A stretch of DNA of 64,000 nucleotides from Pelagibius sp048268885 (GTDB lineage: Bacteria; Pseudomonadota; Alphaproteobacteria; Kiloniellales; Kiloniellaceae): positions 73,769-137,768 of the forward strand of contig JBLWUP010000011.1 of assembly GCA_048268885.1 (NCBI GenBank). The letters run 5' to 3'. This document shows positions 34,811 to 42,842 of the stretch, piece by piece (the stretch's first letter is position 1; each line of letters begins with the position of its first letter). The notes below the pieces were generated by a model. That model searched no databases and was not told the DNA's origin. It saw nothing but the letters and a program-made list of their open reading frames with translations. The translations under genes were made by a program, and so were the position numbers.

Positions 34811-34881
34811 ACCCGGACCGGTGGCCCAAGCCTAGAAACCTGGGAAACGCCGGCCCCGGAGGAAGAAGAGAGACCGAGACC

Positions 34882-35685
34882 ATGACAGCGACTGCCTGCA
34901 TCGCGCGGGACATCCGGGCCCTGATCGGCGAGAAGCTCGATGCCGTCGAGCGGGAGCATGACGTGCGCCTGCTCTTCGCGATCGAGTCGGGCAGCCGCGC
35001 CTGGGGCTTTCCTTCGCCCGACAGCGATTACGACGTGCGCTTCGTCTATCTGCGCCGGCCAGAGTGGTATCTCTCGGTGCAGGCGCGGCGCGACGTCATC
35101 GAACTGCCGATCGACGGCGAGTTCGACATCAACGGCTGGGACCTGAAAAAGGCGCTGCACCTGCTGATCAAGCCGAACCCGGTGCTGCTGGAATGGCTGC
35201 GTTCGCCCATCGTCTACCGCGCCGACGGCGAGGCGATGGTGAAGCTGACCGACCTCGCGCTGCGCACGGCCCACCAGCGGCCTTCCGCCTACCACTATCT
35301 GCACCTTTGCCGCAGCCAGTACGCCCGCTTCATCGCGGGCAAGGAGGCGGTGAAGCTGAAGAAGTACTTCTACGTGCTGCGTCCGGCCCTGGCGCTGATG
35401 TGGCTGCGCCGGCATCCCGCCCGCCCGCTGCCGATGAACATCGGCGAGCTGCGCGCCGGCCTCGGCCTGCCGGGCGAGCTGTCGGATTTCCTCGACGCGC
35501 TGCTGGCGCGCAAGGCGAAGACCCGCGAGCTGGGCGAAGGGCCGCGGCTGCCGGCGCTCGACCGCCTCATCGAGGCGGAGATCGCCGAGACGGAGTCGAA
35601 CCTGCTGGAGCTTGCGCCGCCGGCCCCCGATCTGAAGGCGGCGGCCGACGCGCTGTTCCGCGACATGGTGCTGGAGAACGGCTGA
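34882..35685 (+). CDS. RlaP-type nucleotidyltransferase (PF10127, RNA repair)
   Basis: 267 residues. A pol-beta-superfamily nucleotidyltransferase with the signature ESGSRAWGFPSPDSDYDVRF (GS motif and the first two catalytic Asp), EFDINGWDLKKAL and LHLCRSQYARFIAGKEAVKLKKYFYVLR. This PF10127/RlaP family is found with RtcB and is predicted to add or trim nucleotides during RNA end repair; activity is unproven. It starts 71 bp after rtcB, same strand. Its stop overlaps the ATG of a GNAT-like remnant. Confidence 0.85.
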   Translation: MTATACIARDIRALIGEKLDAVEREHDVRLLFAIESGSRAWGFPSPDSDYDVRFVYLRRPEWYLSVQARRDVIELPIDGEFDINGWDLKKALHLLIKPNPVLLEWLRSPIVYRADGEAMVKLTDLALRTAHQRPSAYHYLHLCRSQYARFIAGKEAVKLKKYFYVLRPALALMWLRRHPARPLPMNIGELRAGLGLPGELSDFLDALLARKAKTRELGEGPRLPALDRLIEAEIAETESNLLELAPPAPDLKAAADALFRDMVLENG

Positions 35686-35720
35686 TGCTTGTGACGGAGC
35701 GCCTGCTCCTTAAGAGGTAG
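35685..35720 (+). pseudogene. GNAT N-terminal remnant (12 codons)
   Basis: ATG 35685 overlaps the RlaP stop (TGATG) and encodes MLVTERLLLKR then TAG. That is the typical first 11 residues of a RimJ/RimL-type GNAT enzyme (MLxTERLxLR). No continuation of the fold follows in any frame, so it looks like the stub of a deleted gene that was once translationally coupled to RlaP. Such a short match could be chance. Confidence 0.4.
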
Positions 35721-35812
35721 CAGCGGTTCTTTGGCGCTAGGGCGGTTGACGGCGCGGGGCGATTGGCCGGACACTCTTCCCAATCTTCAAAAAGTGACGG
35801 GGGAGGTGTGTC

Positions 35813-37768
35813 ATGCCGAGATCCCAAAGCGGCGACGGCAAGACCTATGGCGGTGTCGTCAAGGATCCGCTCGATCTGCGCGACCTGATCTACGAAAGCG
35901 GCCTCTTCGAGCTGCCCTTCAAGGTCGACAACCGCGCCAAGGCGCCGGTGATCCTCGACCAGGGGCAGGAAGGCGCCTGCACCGGCTTCGGTCTTGCCGC
36001 CGTGGTGAACTACCTGCACCACAACCGCTCCGACTTCTCCGCCGCCAAGCGCAAGGCCTACAAGGCGAAGGAAAAGGGCGCCAGCCCGCGCATGCTCTAC
36101 GAGATGGCCAAGCGCTACGACGAATGGCAGGGCGAGAACTACGAAGGCTCCTCCGTGCGCGGCGCCATGAAGGGCTGGTCGCGCCACGGCGTCTGCAGCT
36201 GGGCGGACTGGCCCTATGACGCCAGGAAGCCCGGCCGCCTGACGCCGAAGCGGCAGCGCGCCGCCCTCGATCATCCGCTGGGCGCCTACTACCGGGTGCG
36301 CCACCTTTACCTCAACAACATGCAGGCCGCCCTCGCCGAGACCGGCATTCTCTACGCCAGCGCCTCGGTGCACCGCGGCTGGCAGCAGGTCGGCAACGAC
36401 GGGGTCATCCCCTACAGCAAGGAAAAGATCGGCGGCCACGCCTTCGCCTTGGTCGGCTACGACGACCGCGGCTTCTGGGTCCAGAACTCCTGGGGGCCGA
36501 AGTGGGGCAACAAGGGTTTCTGCCACCTGGGGTACGACGACTGGCTGGAGAACGGCTTCGACTGCTGGGTGGCGCGCCTCGGCGTGCCGGCGCTCAGCTT
36601 CGCCGACGGAGACTCCCTGGTGCACGGCCGCGCCTCGGAATTCGGTTTCATTCCCGACGAGTCGGTGGTGCTGGACACCATCCGCCCGCACTTCGTGAAC
36701 CTGGGCAACGACGGCCGCTTCTCGCAGTCGGGGCTCTATTCCAGCGATGAAGAAGATGTGCGGGACGTGGTCCTGGGCGGCTTCAAGAAGACATCGAAGG
36801 ACTGGAGCGGCCCCAAGCGTCTCGCCGTCTATTGCCATGGCGGGCTCAACAACGAGAAGGCCTCGGCCTCGCGCATCGCCTCGATGCGGCCCTACTTCCT
36901 GGCCAACCAGATCTACCCGCTGCATTTCATGTGGGAGACCGGCTTCCTCGATTCCGCGAAGGGAATCGTCGAGGACGCCTTCCGCCGCGGCCGTTTCGAA
37001 GGCTGGGCCGACAGCATGAAGGACCGCTTCTTCGATCTGCTGGACGAAGGCATCGAACTGGCAGCGCGGCCGCTCGGCAAGCCGGTGTGGCGCCAGATGA
37101 AGGACAACGCGGAACGCGCGTCGGACCCGGCGGGCGGCGCGCGCTTTACCGCGACCCGCATCGCCGCCTGCATGGCGGAGCTGGCCGAGGCGGGCGACGA
37201 GGGCGAGCTGCACCTGGTCGGCCACAGCGCCGGCAGTATCTTCCTGGCCCACCTGCTGCCGGTGCTGGTGGAGCTGAAGGTGCCGGTGAGGTCGCTGACG
37301 CTCTTCGCGCCCGCCTGCACCCTCGACCTCTTCGAGGCCGGCATCGCCCGGCATATCGGCCGCGAGGTGGAGCGCTTCGCGATGTTCAACCTGACCGACG
37401 AGACCGAACGCGACGACACGGTCGGCGGGGCCTACCACAAGAGCCTGCTGTATCTGGTTTCCGAATCCTTCGAGGAACGCCACCGCATGCCGCTGTTGGG
37501 CATGGAGGCCTTCGTATCGCCGCCGAAGAAAAAGCGCGCCGAACTGCCGGCGGCGGAGCGCAAGCAGGTCGACCGGGTGAAGCGGGTGATCGGCGGCGCG
37601 GAGGGACCGGACAACGGCAAGACCGTGATCCGCATCCAGGGCGTGCCCGTCGCGGTGAAGCCGAGGTCGGAAAGCACCTCCCACGGCGGCTTCGACAACG
37701 ACGAGGAGACCCTCAACTCGATGCTGCGGATCATCACCGGCAAGCACAAGCTGGCCAAGGAGTTCTGA
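35813..37768 (+). CDS. Papain-like (C1) protease fused to an alpha/beta hydrolase
   Basis: 651 residues in two halves. Residues about 30-260 are a C1A papain-like domain: oxyanion Gln50 and Cys56 (DQGQEGACTGFG), His209 (GGHAFALVGYDD) and Asn225 (NSWGPKWG). Residues about 330-560 are an alpha/beta hydrolase: YCHGGLNNEKA as a possible oxyanion loop and the nucleophile elbow GHSAG with Ser472. There is no signal peptide or membrane segment, no papain propeptide, and a basic C-terminal tail. I do not know this fusion from a characterised protein. GGGGGAGG precedes the ATG. It is followed by a DUF2589 operon with its own promoter. An effector or toxin role is speculative. Confidence 0.8.
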   Translation: MPRSQSGDGKTYGGVVKDPLDLRDLIYESGLFELPFKVDNRAKAPVILDQGQEGACTGFGLAAVVNYLHHNRSDFSAAKRKAYKAKEKGASPRMLYEMAKRYDEWQGENYEGSSVRGAMKGWSRHGVCSWADWPYDARKPGRLTPKRQRAALDHPLGAYYRVRHLYLNNMQAALAETGILYASASVHRGWQQVGNDGVIPYSKEKIGGHAFALVGYDDRGFWVQNSWGPKWGNKGFCHLGYDDWLENGFDCWVARLGVPALSFADGDSLVHGRASEFGFIPDESVVLDTIRPHFVNLGNDGRFSQSGLYSSDEEDVRDVVLGGFKKTSKDWSGPKRLAVYCHGGLNNEKASASRIASMRPYFLANQIYPLHFMWETGFLDSAKGIVEDAFRRGRFEGWADSMKDRFFDLLDEGIELAARPLGKPVWRQMKDNAERASDPAGGARFTATRIAACMAELAEAGDEGELHLVGHSAGSIFLAHLLPVLVELKVPVRSLTLFAPACTLDLFEAGIARHIGREVERFAMFNLTDETERDDTVGGAYHKSLLYLVSESFEERHRMPLLGMEAFVSPPKKKRAELPAAERKQVDRVKRVIGGAEGPDNGKTVIRIQGVPVAVKPRSESTSHGGFDNDEETLNSMLRIITGKHKLAKEF

Positions 37769-38167
37769 GCGGCCGGACGACAGTCGAAGCCGCGGCGCCC
37801 GCGACCGTCTTCCGTGGAGCCTGCCGTCCCGGCGAGATGCCGTCGGGCGGGGGCTTTTCGCTTGCCCGGGGCAAGACCTGACAGGGCGGCGACTGTCCTG
37901 CGCGGACCCCTAAACTTTATGAGAGTATATCATGGTTAATTTTCGCGGCCTCGGGCTTTAAAAACCGTAAGTGGATCACGGGGTTATTTGCCGCCTACTC
38001 GGGCAGACGTAATCCGATTGTGCGGGAAAGCCAATTGCTGGAAAAAATTCCGATAGATATACTCTTTGCGGAAAGACTAGGACGCCGCACCTAGGTTGGG
38101 GTGATTTTCGGGGGCTGCCGTGCCGCGGCGACGGGCTGGCGGTTGAACGCAGAGTGGAGGGGAATTC
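37769..38167. other. A/T-rich intergenic gap before the DUF2589 operon
   Basis: 399 bp with no gene. A GC-rich imperfect hairpin ending GGGGGCTTTT (near 37851) may terminate the protease gene. From 37910 to 38090 the DNA is markedly A/T-richer than its surroundings and carries the promoter at 38035-38063. Confidence 0.6.
38035..38063 (+). promoter_or_regulatory. Promoter of the DUF2589 operon
   Basis: TTGCTG (38035-38040), exactly 17 bp including an A/T-rich AAAAAATT stretch, and TATACT (38058-38063), a near-consensus -10 box. It lies 105 bp upstream of the first DUF2589 start codon, leaving a leader of about 100 nt. Confidence 0.7.
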
Positions 38168-38758
38168 ATGGCAGGGGTAGCAAGTGAACTGCAGGCGCTC
38201 CCGTTCGGGTCGCTGATCGGCGGCCCGCTGGATGCGGCGATCGAGGCGCAGGCCCGTGCGGCCCTCTCCTCGGTCAACTTCATCCGCAGTATCGGCTTCG
38301 ACGACGACGGCAAGGTGCAGAACATCACCTTCACCGCCAAGAAAGGCGACACCGAGAGCGAGATCACGGTGCCGCTGCTGACCATCGTGCCGATCCCCTT
38401 CATCCGCATCGACGAGATGACCATCGACTTCAAGGCCAATGTCACCTCCAGCAAGCAGAGCGAGGACAAGACGGTCCAGTCGGTGAACAAGAGCGCCAAG
38501 GTCAGCGCCGGGGCGAGCTACCTCTTCTTCAAGGCGAACCTCGAGGCCTCGATCTCCTCCAAGAAGGATTCGGAGTCGACCAAGAATTCCAAATATTCGG
38601 TGGAAACCACCATCGACGTCCATGTTCACGCCGTGCAGGACGAACTGCCGGCGGGGCTGGCCAAGATGCTGAACATCCTGGCCGACACCATTCAGGCACC
38701 GCCGCCGGTTGCCGAGCTGCCCTCCGGGGGCGGTGGAGGCAGCGCCGGGGGAAACTGA
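38168..38758 (+). CDS. DUF2589-family protein
   Basis: 196 residues. A close match to the DUF2589 pattern: N-terminal LPFGSLIGGPLDAAIEAQARAA helix with FIRSIGF, central beta segment with VPLLTIVPIPFIRIDEMTIDF, and C-terminal HVHAVQDELPAGLAKMLNIL, then a Gly/Ser tail. The family is of unknown function and often occurs as tandem paralogues. No signal peptide or membrane helix. GTGGAGGG lies upstream of ATG 38168. First gene of an operon with a second DUF2589 gene at 39955. Confidence 0.85.
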   Translation: MAGVASELQALPFGSLIGGPLDAAIEAQARAALSSVNFIRSIGFDDDGKVQNITFTAKKGDTESEITVPLLTIVPIPFIRIDEMTIDFKANVTSSKQSEDKTVQSVNKSAKVSAGASYLFFKANLEASISSKKDSESTKNSKYSVETTIDVHVHAVQDELPAGLAKMLNILADTIQAPPPVAELPSGGGGGSAGGN

Positions 38759-38874
38759 TCGAGCTGGGGCCGCCGCAGGCCGCCAGCCTGCCCGGCCGCC
38801 CTGGCGTTCTCGTCCGTTTCCGCGCCGTGCAGACCCGCGTCTGGCGGGGGTTGGTGAAGTGGCTGGGTGCCGGC

Positions 38875-39006
38875 CGCCGCCAGGCGGCGTAACAAAAAGA
38901 CCCCGCCGCCAGGCGGCGTAACAAAAAGACCCCGCCGCCAGGCGGCGTAACAAAAAAGGCCCCGCCGCCAGGCGGCGTAATGAAAGAGGGCCGCCGCCAG
39001 GCGGCG
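38875..39006. repeat. Five tandem 29-bp palindromic hairpin units
   Basis: CGCCGCC-A-GGCGGCG, a perfect 15-bp palindrome, occurs at 38875, 38904, 38933, 38963 and 38992, separated by TAACAAAAAGACCC-type spacers (period 29 or 30). The period is not a multiple of three and stops interrupt most frames, so it is non-coding. It lies in the 337-bp gap between two operon genes and would give five short RNA hairpins. Confidence 0.95.
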
Positions 39007-39095
39007 TAGTGAAATAGGATGCGCCGGCAAAGGGCGCGGTTGAGAATGGGGCGGCGCCGGCAAGCGGTGCCGAGCGGGGAGGGGTAGCGTAGCGG

Positions 39096-39914
39096 ATGGC
39101 GGATCTTCAGCAGATTGTAGGGGCGATCCTGCGCGACCTGGCCAAGGCGCGCTTCAGCGCCGACCTCTATTCCCGTTCGATTGCCCGCTACTACGAGAAC
39201 GACTATCTGCTGCGCCGCTTTCCCGTGCCGCGCGCCGACGTGGAGGAGGTCGAACTGGACCTCAAGTTCTCCATTGCCGGCGTGCCCGAGAGCGAGGTGA
39301 ACCACGAAAGCCAGGAAGCCAATGCGGCCGTGCTGTTCGAACGCTCGGTGGAGCGCCTGGTGGCCACCTTTCTCGACATCGCGCGGGAGCGCAACGGCAA
39401 AGACGAGACTTTCAACGAGACCTGGTGGAAATACCTGACCAAGGGCTTCAACTCCTCCGGCTTGCGCATCGAAATGCGCCAGAAGGTGCTGCGCTACTTC
39501 ATCGAATCCTACACGCACATGATCGACGACGACGGCAACTTCGATCCCGCCATGCCGCTGCGTGAGCTGGAGCGGCCCTTCCGCTGGGCAATGGAAGCCT
39601 TCGCCAAGGACATCTATGCCCAGGGCGGTGAGGCCGAGGTGGAAATGAAGCGCGCCCTGCGCGACCTGATCCAGCCGCTCATCGACGACAAGGCCATGAA
39701 AAAGGCGGTCGAGGCCATGGGGCCCGCGATCAAGACCATCTGGAACGGCAACAGCGACGCGCGCCTGGAGATCATGGTGGAAGGCGGCCAGCTTTCGCAG
39801 CTCGGCGAGGGCGCGCTGTCCTGCTTGAAGATCAAGGCGGTGGTGCGCAACATGGTGTGGACCGAGGTGAAGGTCGGCGATCGCACCACCCGCCACGCCC
39901 TTACATCTGAGTAG
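39096..39914 (+). CDS. Unknown protein of the DUF2589 operon
   Basis: 272 residues, not recognised. Mixed helical/strand protein with an N-terminal IVGAILRDLAKARFSADLYS helix, RADVEEVELDLKFSI strand, a Trp/Tyr-rich middle (FNETWWKYLTKGFNSSGL) and a C-terminal strand-rich end. No signal peptide or membrane helix. The DVEEVELDLKFSI and IKAVVRNMVWTEVKV strands echo the strand patterns of DUF2589, so a structural partner is possible. GGGGAGGGG precedes ATG 39096. Its stop is the first of three tandem stop-bearing repeats. Confidence 0.75.
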   Translation: MADLQQIVGAILRDLAKARFSADLYSRSIARYYENDYLLRRFPVPRADVEEVELDLKFSIAGVPESEVNHESQEANAAVLFERSVERLVATFLDIARERNGKDETFNETWWKYLTKGFNSSGLRIEMRQKVLRYFIESYTHMIDDDGNFDPAMPLRELERPFRWAMEAFAKDIYAQGGEAEVEMKRALRDLIQPLIDDKAMKKAVEAMGPAIKTIWNGNSDARLEIMVEGGQLSQLGEGALSCLKIKAVVRNMVWTEVKVGDRTTRHALTSE

Positions 39915-39946
39915 GGGCGTCAGAGTAGGGGCCATCTGAGTAGGGA
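39903..39946. repeat. Three-copy ~14-bp tandem repeat carrying the stop codon
   Basis: CATCTGAGTAGGGG (39904), CGTCAGAGTAGGGG (39918) and CCATCTGAGTAGGGA (39932) follow one another. The TAG of the first copy is the stop codon of the preceding gene; the last copy ends 9 bp before the next start. Confidence 0.9.
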
Positions 39947-39954
39947 GAGACCGC

Positions 39955-40737
39955 ATGCCGGAAGAGACGGAAGACACCGTGCCGCAGTCCTCCGGCAACG
40001 GCGGTAATGGCAACGGGGGCAATGGCAACGGGGGCGGCAGCGCCGGCAAGGCGGGCGCCGGCGGCGGCCCCGAGATGCTGCCGGAGCCGCAGAGCGACGT
40101 GCTTTCCCTGGCGCAGCTCATCGGCGCGCCGATTCACGCGCTGGTCGATGCCGAGGCGCAGTCGGCCATGGCCACCGCCCGCTTCGTGCGCGCGGTCGGC
40201 TTTACCGGCCCGCGCGAGGGCGAGGAGGAAGATGCAGGGAGTTTGGGCGAGCTGCAGATGGCGCGCTTCAAGCGCCGGCGCCGCAATGCCGACGGCACGG
40301 AAGACGACGTCGAGGTGCAGATCCCGCTGCTCTCCATGCTTCCCATCCCGGCCTTGCAGATCAAGGATGCCGAGTTGGACTACACGGTGAAGATCATCCA
40401 GTCCGAAGCGCTGCCGCGCCGCCAGGCGGAGGTGAACCAGCTGGTCACGCCGCAGGACGAGAGCGGGCCGCTGCGCGAGCCGCCGGCGACCCTGCGCGCT
40501 TCCTTCGCGCGTGACCCGCGCCCGGGCGACCGCCGCTCCGTCGACATGCTGGTGAAGATGAAGCTGCGCATCGAGCAGGCCGACATGCCCGGCGGCCTGG
40601 CGCAGCTGCTGGCGCTGGCCGCCGAGACCAGCCGCCAGACGCCCATCCTGCCGCCCGCGCCGGCGCAGGAACCGGCGCCCGAACGCGCGCCGGCAAAGCG
40701 CAGCCCGCGCAAGCGGCGGAGCAAGCGCGATGGCTGA
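39955..40737 (+). CDS. DUF2589-like paralogue with low-complexity ends
   Basis: 260 residues. A Gly/Asn-rich N-terminal tail (to about 35), then the DUF2589 core in divergent form: LAQLIGAPIHALVDAEAQSAMATARFVRAVGF, QIPLLSMLPIPALQIKDAELDYTV and KLRIEQADMPGGLAQLLALAAET. It aligns by eye with the gene at 38168 over all three blocks but has insertions. The C-terminus is Pro/Arg/Lys-rich (KRSPRKRRSKRDG), possibly binding nucleic acid or an acidic partner. Its stop overlaps the next gene by 8 bp. Confidence 0.8.
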   Translation: MPEETEDTVPQSSGNGGNGNGGNGNGGGSAGKAGAGGGPEMLPEPQSDVLSLAQLIGAPIHALVDAEAQSAMATARFVRAVGFTGPREGEEEDAGSLGELQMARFKRRRRNADGTEDDVEVQIPLLSMLPIPALQIKDAELDYTVKIIQSEALPRRQAEVNQLVTPQDESGPLREPPATLRASFARDPRPGDRRSVDMLVKMKLRIEQADMPGGLAQLLALAAETSRQTPILPPAPAQEPAPERAPAKRSPRKRRSKRDG

Positions 40738-41026
40738 GCCGCAAGCCGACTCGCTGACCCCGGGCCGGATCCCCTGTCCCGACTGCGGGACGCCGCTGGC
40801 GCTGCCCATCGCGGCGGTGCTGGCCGGCCAGCCCATCGTCTGCGCCGCCTGCGGGCTGGAACTGCATGTGAACCGCGACGATTCGGCGGCGGCCCTGACG
40901 GCACTGGGGCGCTGGTACGACGAAACCGCGCCGGCGCGCGCGGTCGCGGCCGCCGGCACCTCCGGACCCGCCGGCGCCGGCGACCCCGTCACACCTGCCC
41001 GCCGCCCGCGGCGCTCCCGTCGCTAG
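40730..41026 (+). CDS. Small zinc-ribbon protein
   Basis: 98 residues. Two CxxC knuckles, CPDCGTPL and CAACGLEL, about 22 residues apart, form a zinc ribbon (residues about 16-46), followed by an Ala/Pro/Arg-rich disordered tail ending RRPRRSRR. No enzyme domain. It overlaps the DUF2589 paralogue by 8 bp, so translation is coupled. It probably contributes an interaction module to the operon's product complex. Confidence 0.75.
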   Translation: MAEPQADSLTPGRIPCPDCGTPLALPIAAVLAGQPIVCAACGLELHVNRDDSAAALTALGRWYDETAPARAVAAAGTSGPAGAGDPVTPARRPRRSRR

Positions 41027-41041
41027 GCTTGGCCGCTCGTC

Positions 41042-42034
41042 TTGTCCGTCTACGAAAGCCGTTTTCGCCCCTGGTTGGATGACCTCGGCGGCTGGCCCGA
41101 CTGGGAAGCCACGCCGGAGGAAGCCAAGGTCTTCGCCGACGACCTGGCGGAGGCCGGGGCCCTGGCCGGGGAGCGTCTGGCCAACCTCTACGGCGAGCAG
41201 ACCGACACTTTCGGGGCGGCGGCCCTGGTCAAGGACCTGGCCGGACAGGCCTTGGCGGAGGAAGACCTGCAGGCGGCGGCGCTGGCGCTGGCCGCCGGCG
41301 AGTACTACCGCCTCCGCGTGACGGTGCCGCGCGCCCTGCCCGGCGGCCTGACCAACTCAGCGAACACAAGCCGCTGGGACAAGCTGCGGCCCTACCTTCT
41401 GGCGCGCTGCCGCGCCGTGCTGCGCGACAACGGCGCCGACGCCTTGCAGTGGCGCGCCATCCTGGGCCGCGTGCCGGACAACTGGCTGCCGCAGGCGCAG
41501 CTCACCCGCGCCCTGCAACAGGAATTGAACGCCAGCGGCCTGTTCAGCGACGTCGAGGTGACGCTGGAGCTCAATCCGCCGGTGGCCGGGGGCGGGCGCT
41601 GGATCGCCATGCAGTGCCGGGGCGCCCTGGCGGAGCTGCGCAAGCGCCTGGCGGCGCGCGAGGCCTGTCTGGTCGAGCTGATCCGCGACGTGGAGAGCGC
41701 GGCGACCCAGTGGGTCGTGGTCTACCGCCTGGAGGACGAACTCAGCCTCGGGCGCGACGGGGTCGAGCGGGTGCGGCTGTGGTTCTACGACCCGTCCCGC
41801 GGCGGGCAGGAAATCAGCCTGCGGCTGACCTTGGCCGACGACCGGGTCCAGGCGGTCGAGTTGCCGGCGCCGGAAGCCAGCGCGGCGGTGACGGCGCTGC
41901 GGCTGGTGAAGCTGGAGCCCGCCGCGCCGCCCCTCTTCGGCTGGCGCCGCTGGTGCACCGCCGCGCATCCCTGGGGCGTCTTCTGGTGGCTGAAACGCCT
42001 CTGGCTGCTGCGCTTCAGCCGCCCGCCTTCCTGA
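41042..42034 (+). CDS. Unknown protein ending the DUF2589 operon
   Basis: 330 residues, not recognised. Helical acidic first half (EEAKVFADDLAEAGALAGERLANLYG), strand-rich middle, and a basic Trp-rich C-terminus (WRRWCTAAHPWGVFWWLKRLWLLRF) that could be a membrane-associating amphipathic helix. The frame is closed by TAG at 41024-41026, so the start must lie between 41027 and about 41042; TTG 41042 is the only usual start codon and has no clear ribosome site. It begins 15 bp after the zinc-ribbon gene's stop. Confidence 0.7.
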   Translation: MSVYESRFRPWLDDLGGWPDWEATPEEAKVFADDLAEAGALAGERLANLYGEQTDTFGAAALVKDLAGQALAEEDLQAAALALAAGEYYRLRVTVPRALPGGLTNSANTSRWDKLRPYLLARCRAVLRDNGADALQWRAILGRVPDNWLPQAQLTRALQQELNASGLFSDVEVTLELNPPVAGGGRWIAMQCRGALAELRKRLAAREACLVELIRDVESAATQWVVVYRLEDELSLGRDGVERVRLWFYDPSRGGQEISLRLTLADDRVQAVELPAPEASAAVTALRLVKLEPAAPPLFGWRRWCTAAHPWGVFWWLKRLWLLRFSRPPS

Positions 42035-42053
42035 CCGGCAGGGGCATCATGCG

Positions 42054-42118
42054 TCGAGACGGCTGCTGCGCAGCCTCCTCAGCATGAGGTCCCAGTCTCA
42101 AGCCTCACCCTGAGGAGC
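42054..42118. repeat. REP-type inverted repeat (CCTCAGSATGAGG family), copy A
   Basis: CTCCTCAGCATGAGG (42075-42089) and CCTCACCCTGAGGAG (42103-42117) are inverted copies, preceded by TCGAGACG at 42054. The right arm overlaps the end of the HxlR gene and provides its TGA. I remember this palindrome as a common alphaproteobacterial intergenic repeat. Confidence 0.85.
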
Positions 42119-42842
42119 CGCCCGCCCGGCTAAGGCGCCGGCCTTCGGCCGCGAAGTGGCTGAGGCCGTACCAGCGGGAAAAGGCCGCGACCTCCTTCCT
42201 GGGGCCGTCGAGCTGCAGGCGGCCCTCGTCGGCCGCGGTCTTAAGGGGCAGGTGGCCGAGCCAGATCTCCACCAGGGTCCGAAGAGTGGCCTGGACCCAG
42301 AGGTCGACTTCGTGGCCGGGGTCCTGCACGCAGATATCGACGTCGTCTTCTTCAAAGACCAGCCAGTAGAAGCGCTTGGCCACGGGCACGCCGTCCAGGC
42401 GGAAGCGCACCACGCGGCGCCCCGCGACCGGCTCGCCCTGCTTCAGGATGGTCTGGCGCAGCTCCCACATCAGCACGTCGGGGTCCAGGTTCTCGTCGCG
42501 GACGATTTCCCGCCGCAGCCACTTCTGGGCCCAGTTCCCCATGCTGTCGAGCACGGGGAAGATCTCTTCGCCGGCCCGGGTCAGGCGGTAGGTGGCGCCG
42601 CGTCCCTGGGCATCGGGAGTGCGCGCGATGATGTTGGCCTGCTCCAGCTCCTTCAGGCGCCGCGACAGCAGCGAGGAAGACATGCGCGGCACGGAATCCT
42701 GGATCTCGTTGAAGCGCCGGGCGCCGCAGAACAGCCCGCGCAGCACCAGCGGCGTCCAGCGCTCCGCCATGATCTCGGCGGCCAGGGCGATGGGGCAGAA
42801 CTGCCCGTACCCCTTTGGGACGTTTTCCTTCGGTCGGACCAT
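42105..42842 (-). CDS. HxlR-family transcriptional regulator with SCP2-like domain
   Basis: 245 residues from ATG 42842. N-terminal HxlR winged helix (CPIALAAEIMAERWTPLVLRGL, SSSLLSRRLKELEQANIIAR), then a C-terminal sterol-carrier-like domain (VVRFRLDGVPVAKRFYWLVFEEDDVDI). HxlR proteins commonly control a neighbouring enzyme; the divergent acyl-CoA-dehydrogenase-like gene 124 bp away is the obvious candidate. The last codons and stop lie inside repeat copy A. Confidence 0.85.
   Translation of the reverse strand: MVRPKENVPKGYGQFCPIALAAEIMAERWTPLVLRGLFCGARRFNEIQDSVPRMSSSLLSRRLKELEQANIIARTPDAQGRGATYRLTRAGEEIFPVLDSMGNWAQKWLRREIVRDENLDPDVLMWELRQTILKQGEPVAGRRVVRFRLDGVPVAKRFYWLVFEEDDVDICVQDPGHEVDLWVQATLRTLVEIWLGHLPLKTAADEGRLQLDGPRKEVAAFSRWYGLSHFAAEGRRLSRAGGSSG

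Noticed and set aside
38875..39006. Possible CRISPR array (regularly spaced repeats)
   Set aside because: The units are directly tandem with near-identical 14-15 bp spacers, the repeats are GC palindromes, and no cas gene is present.
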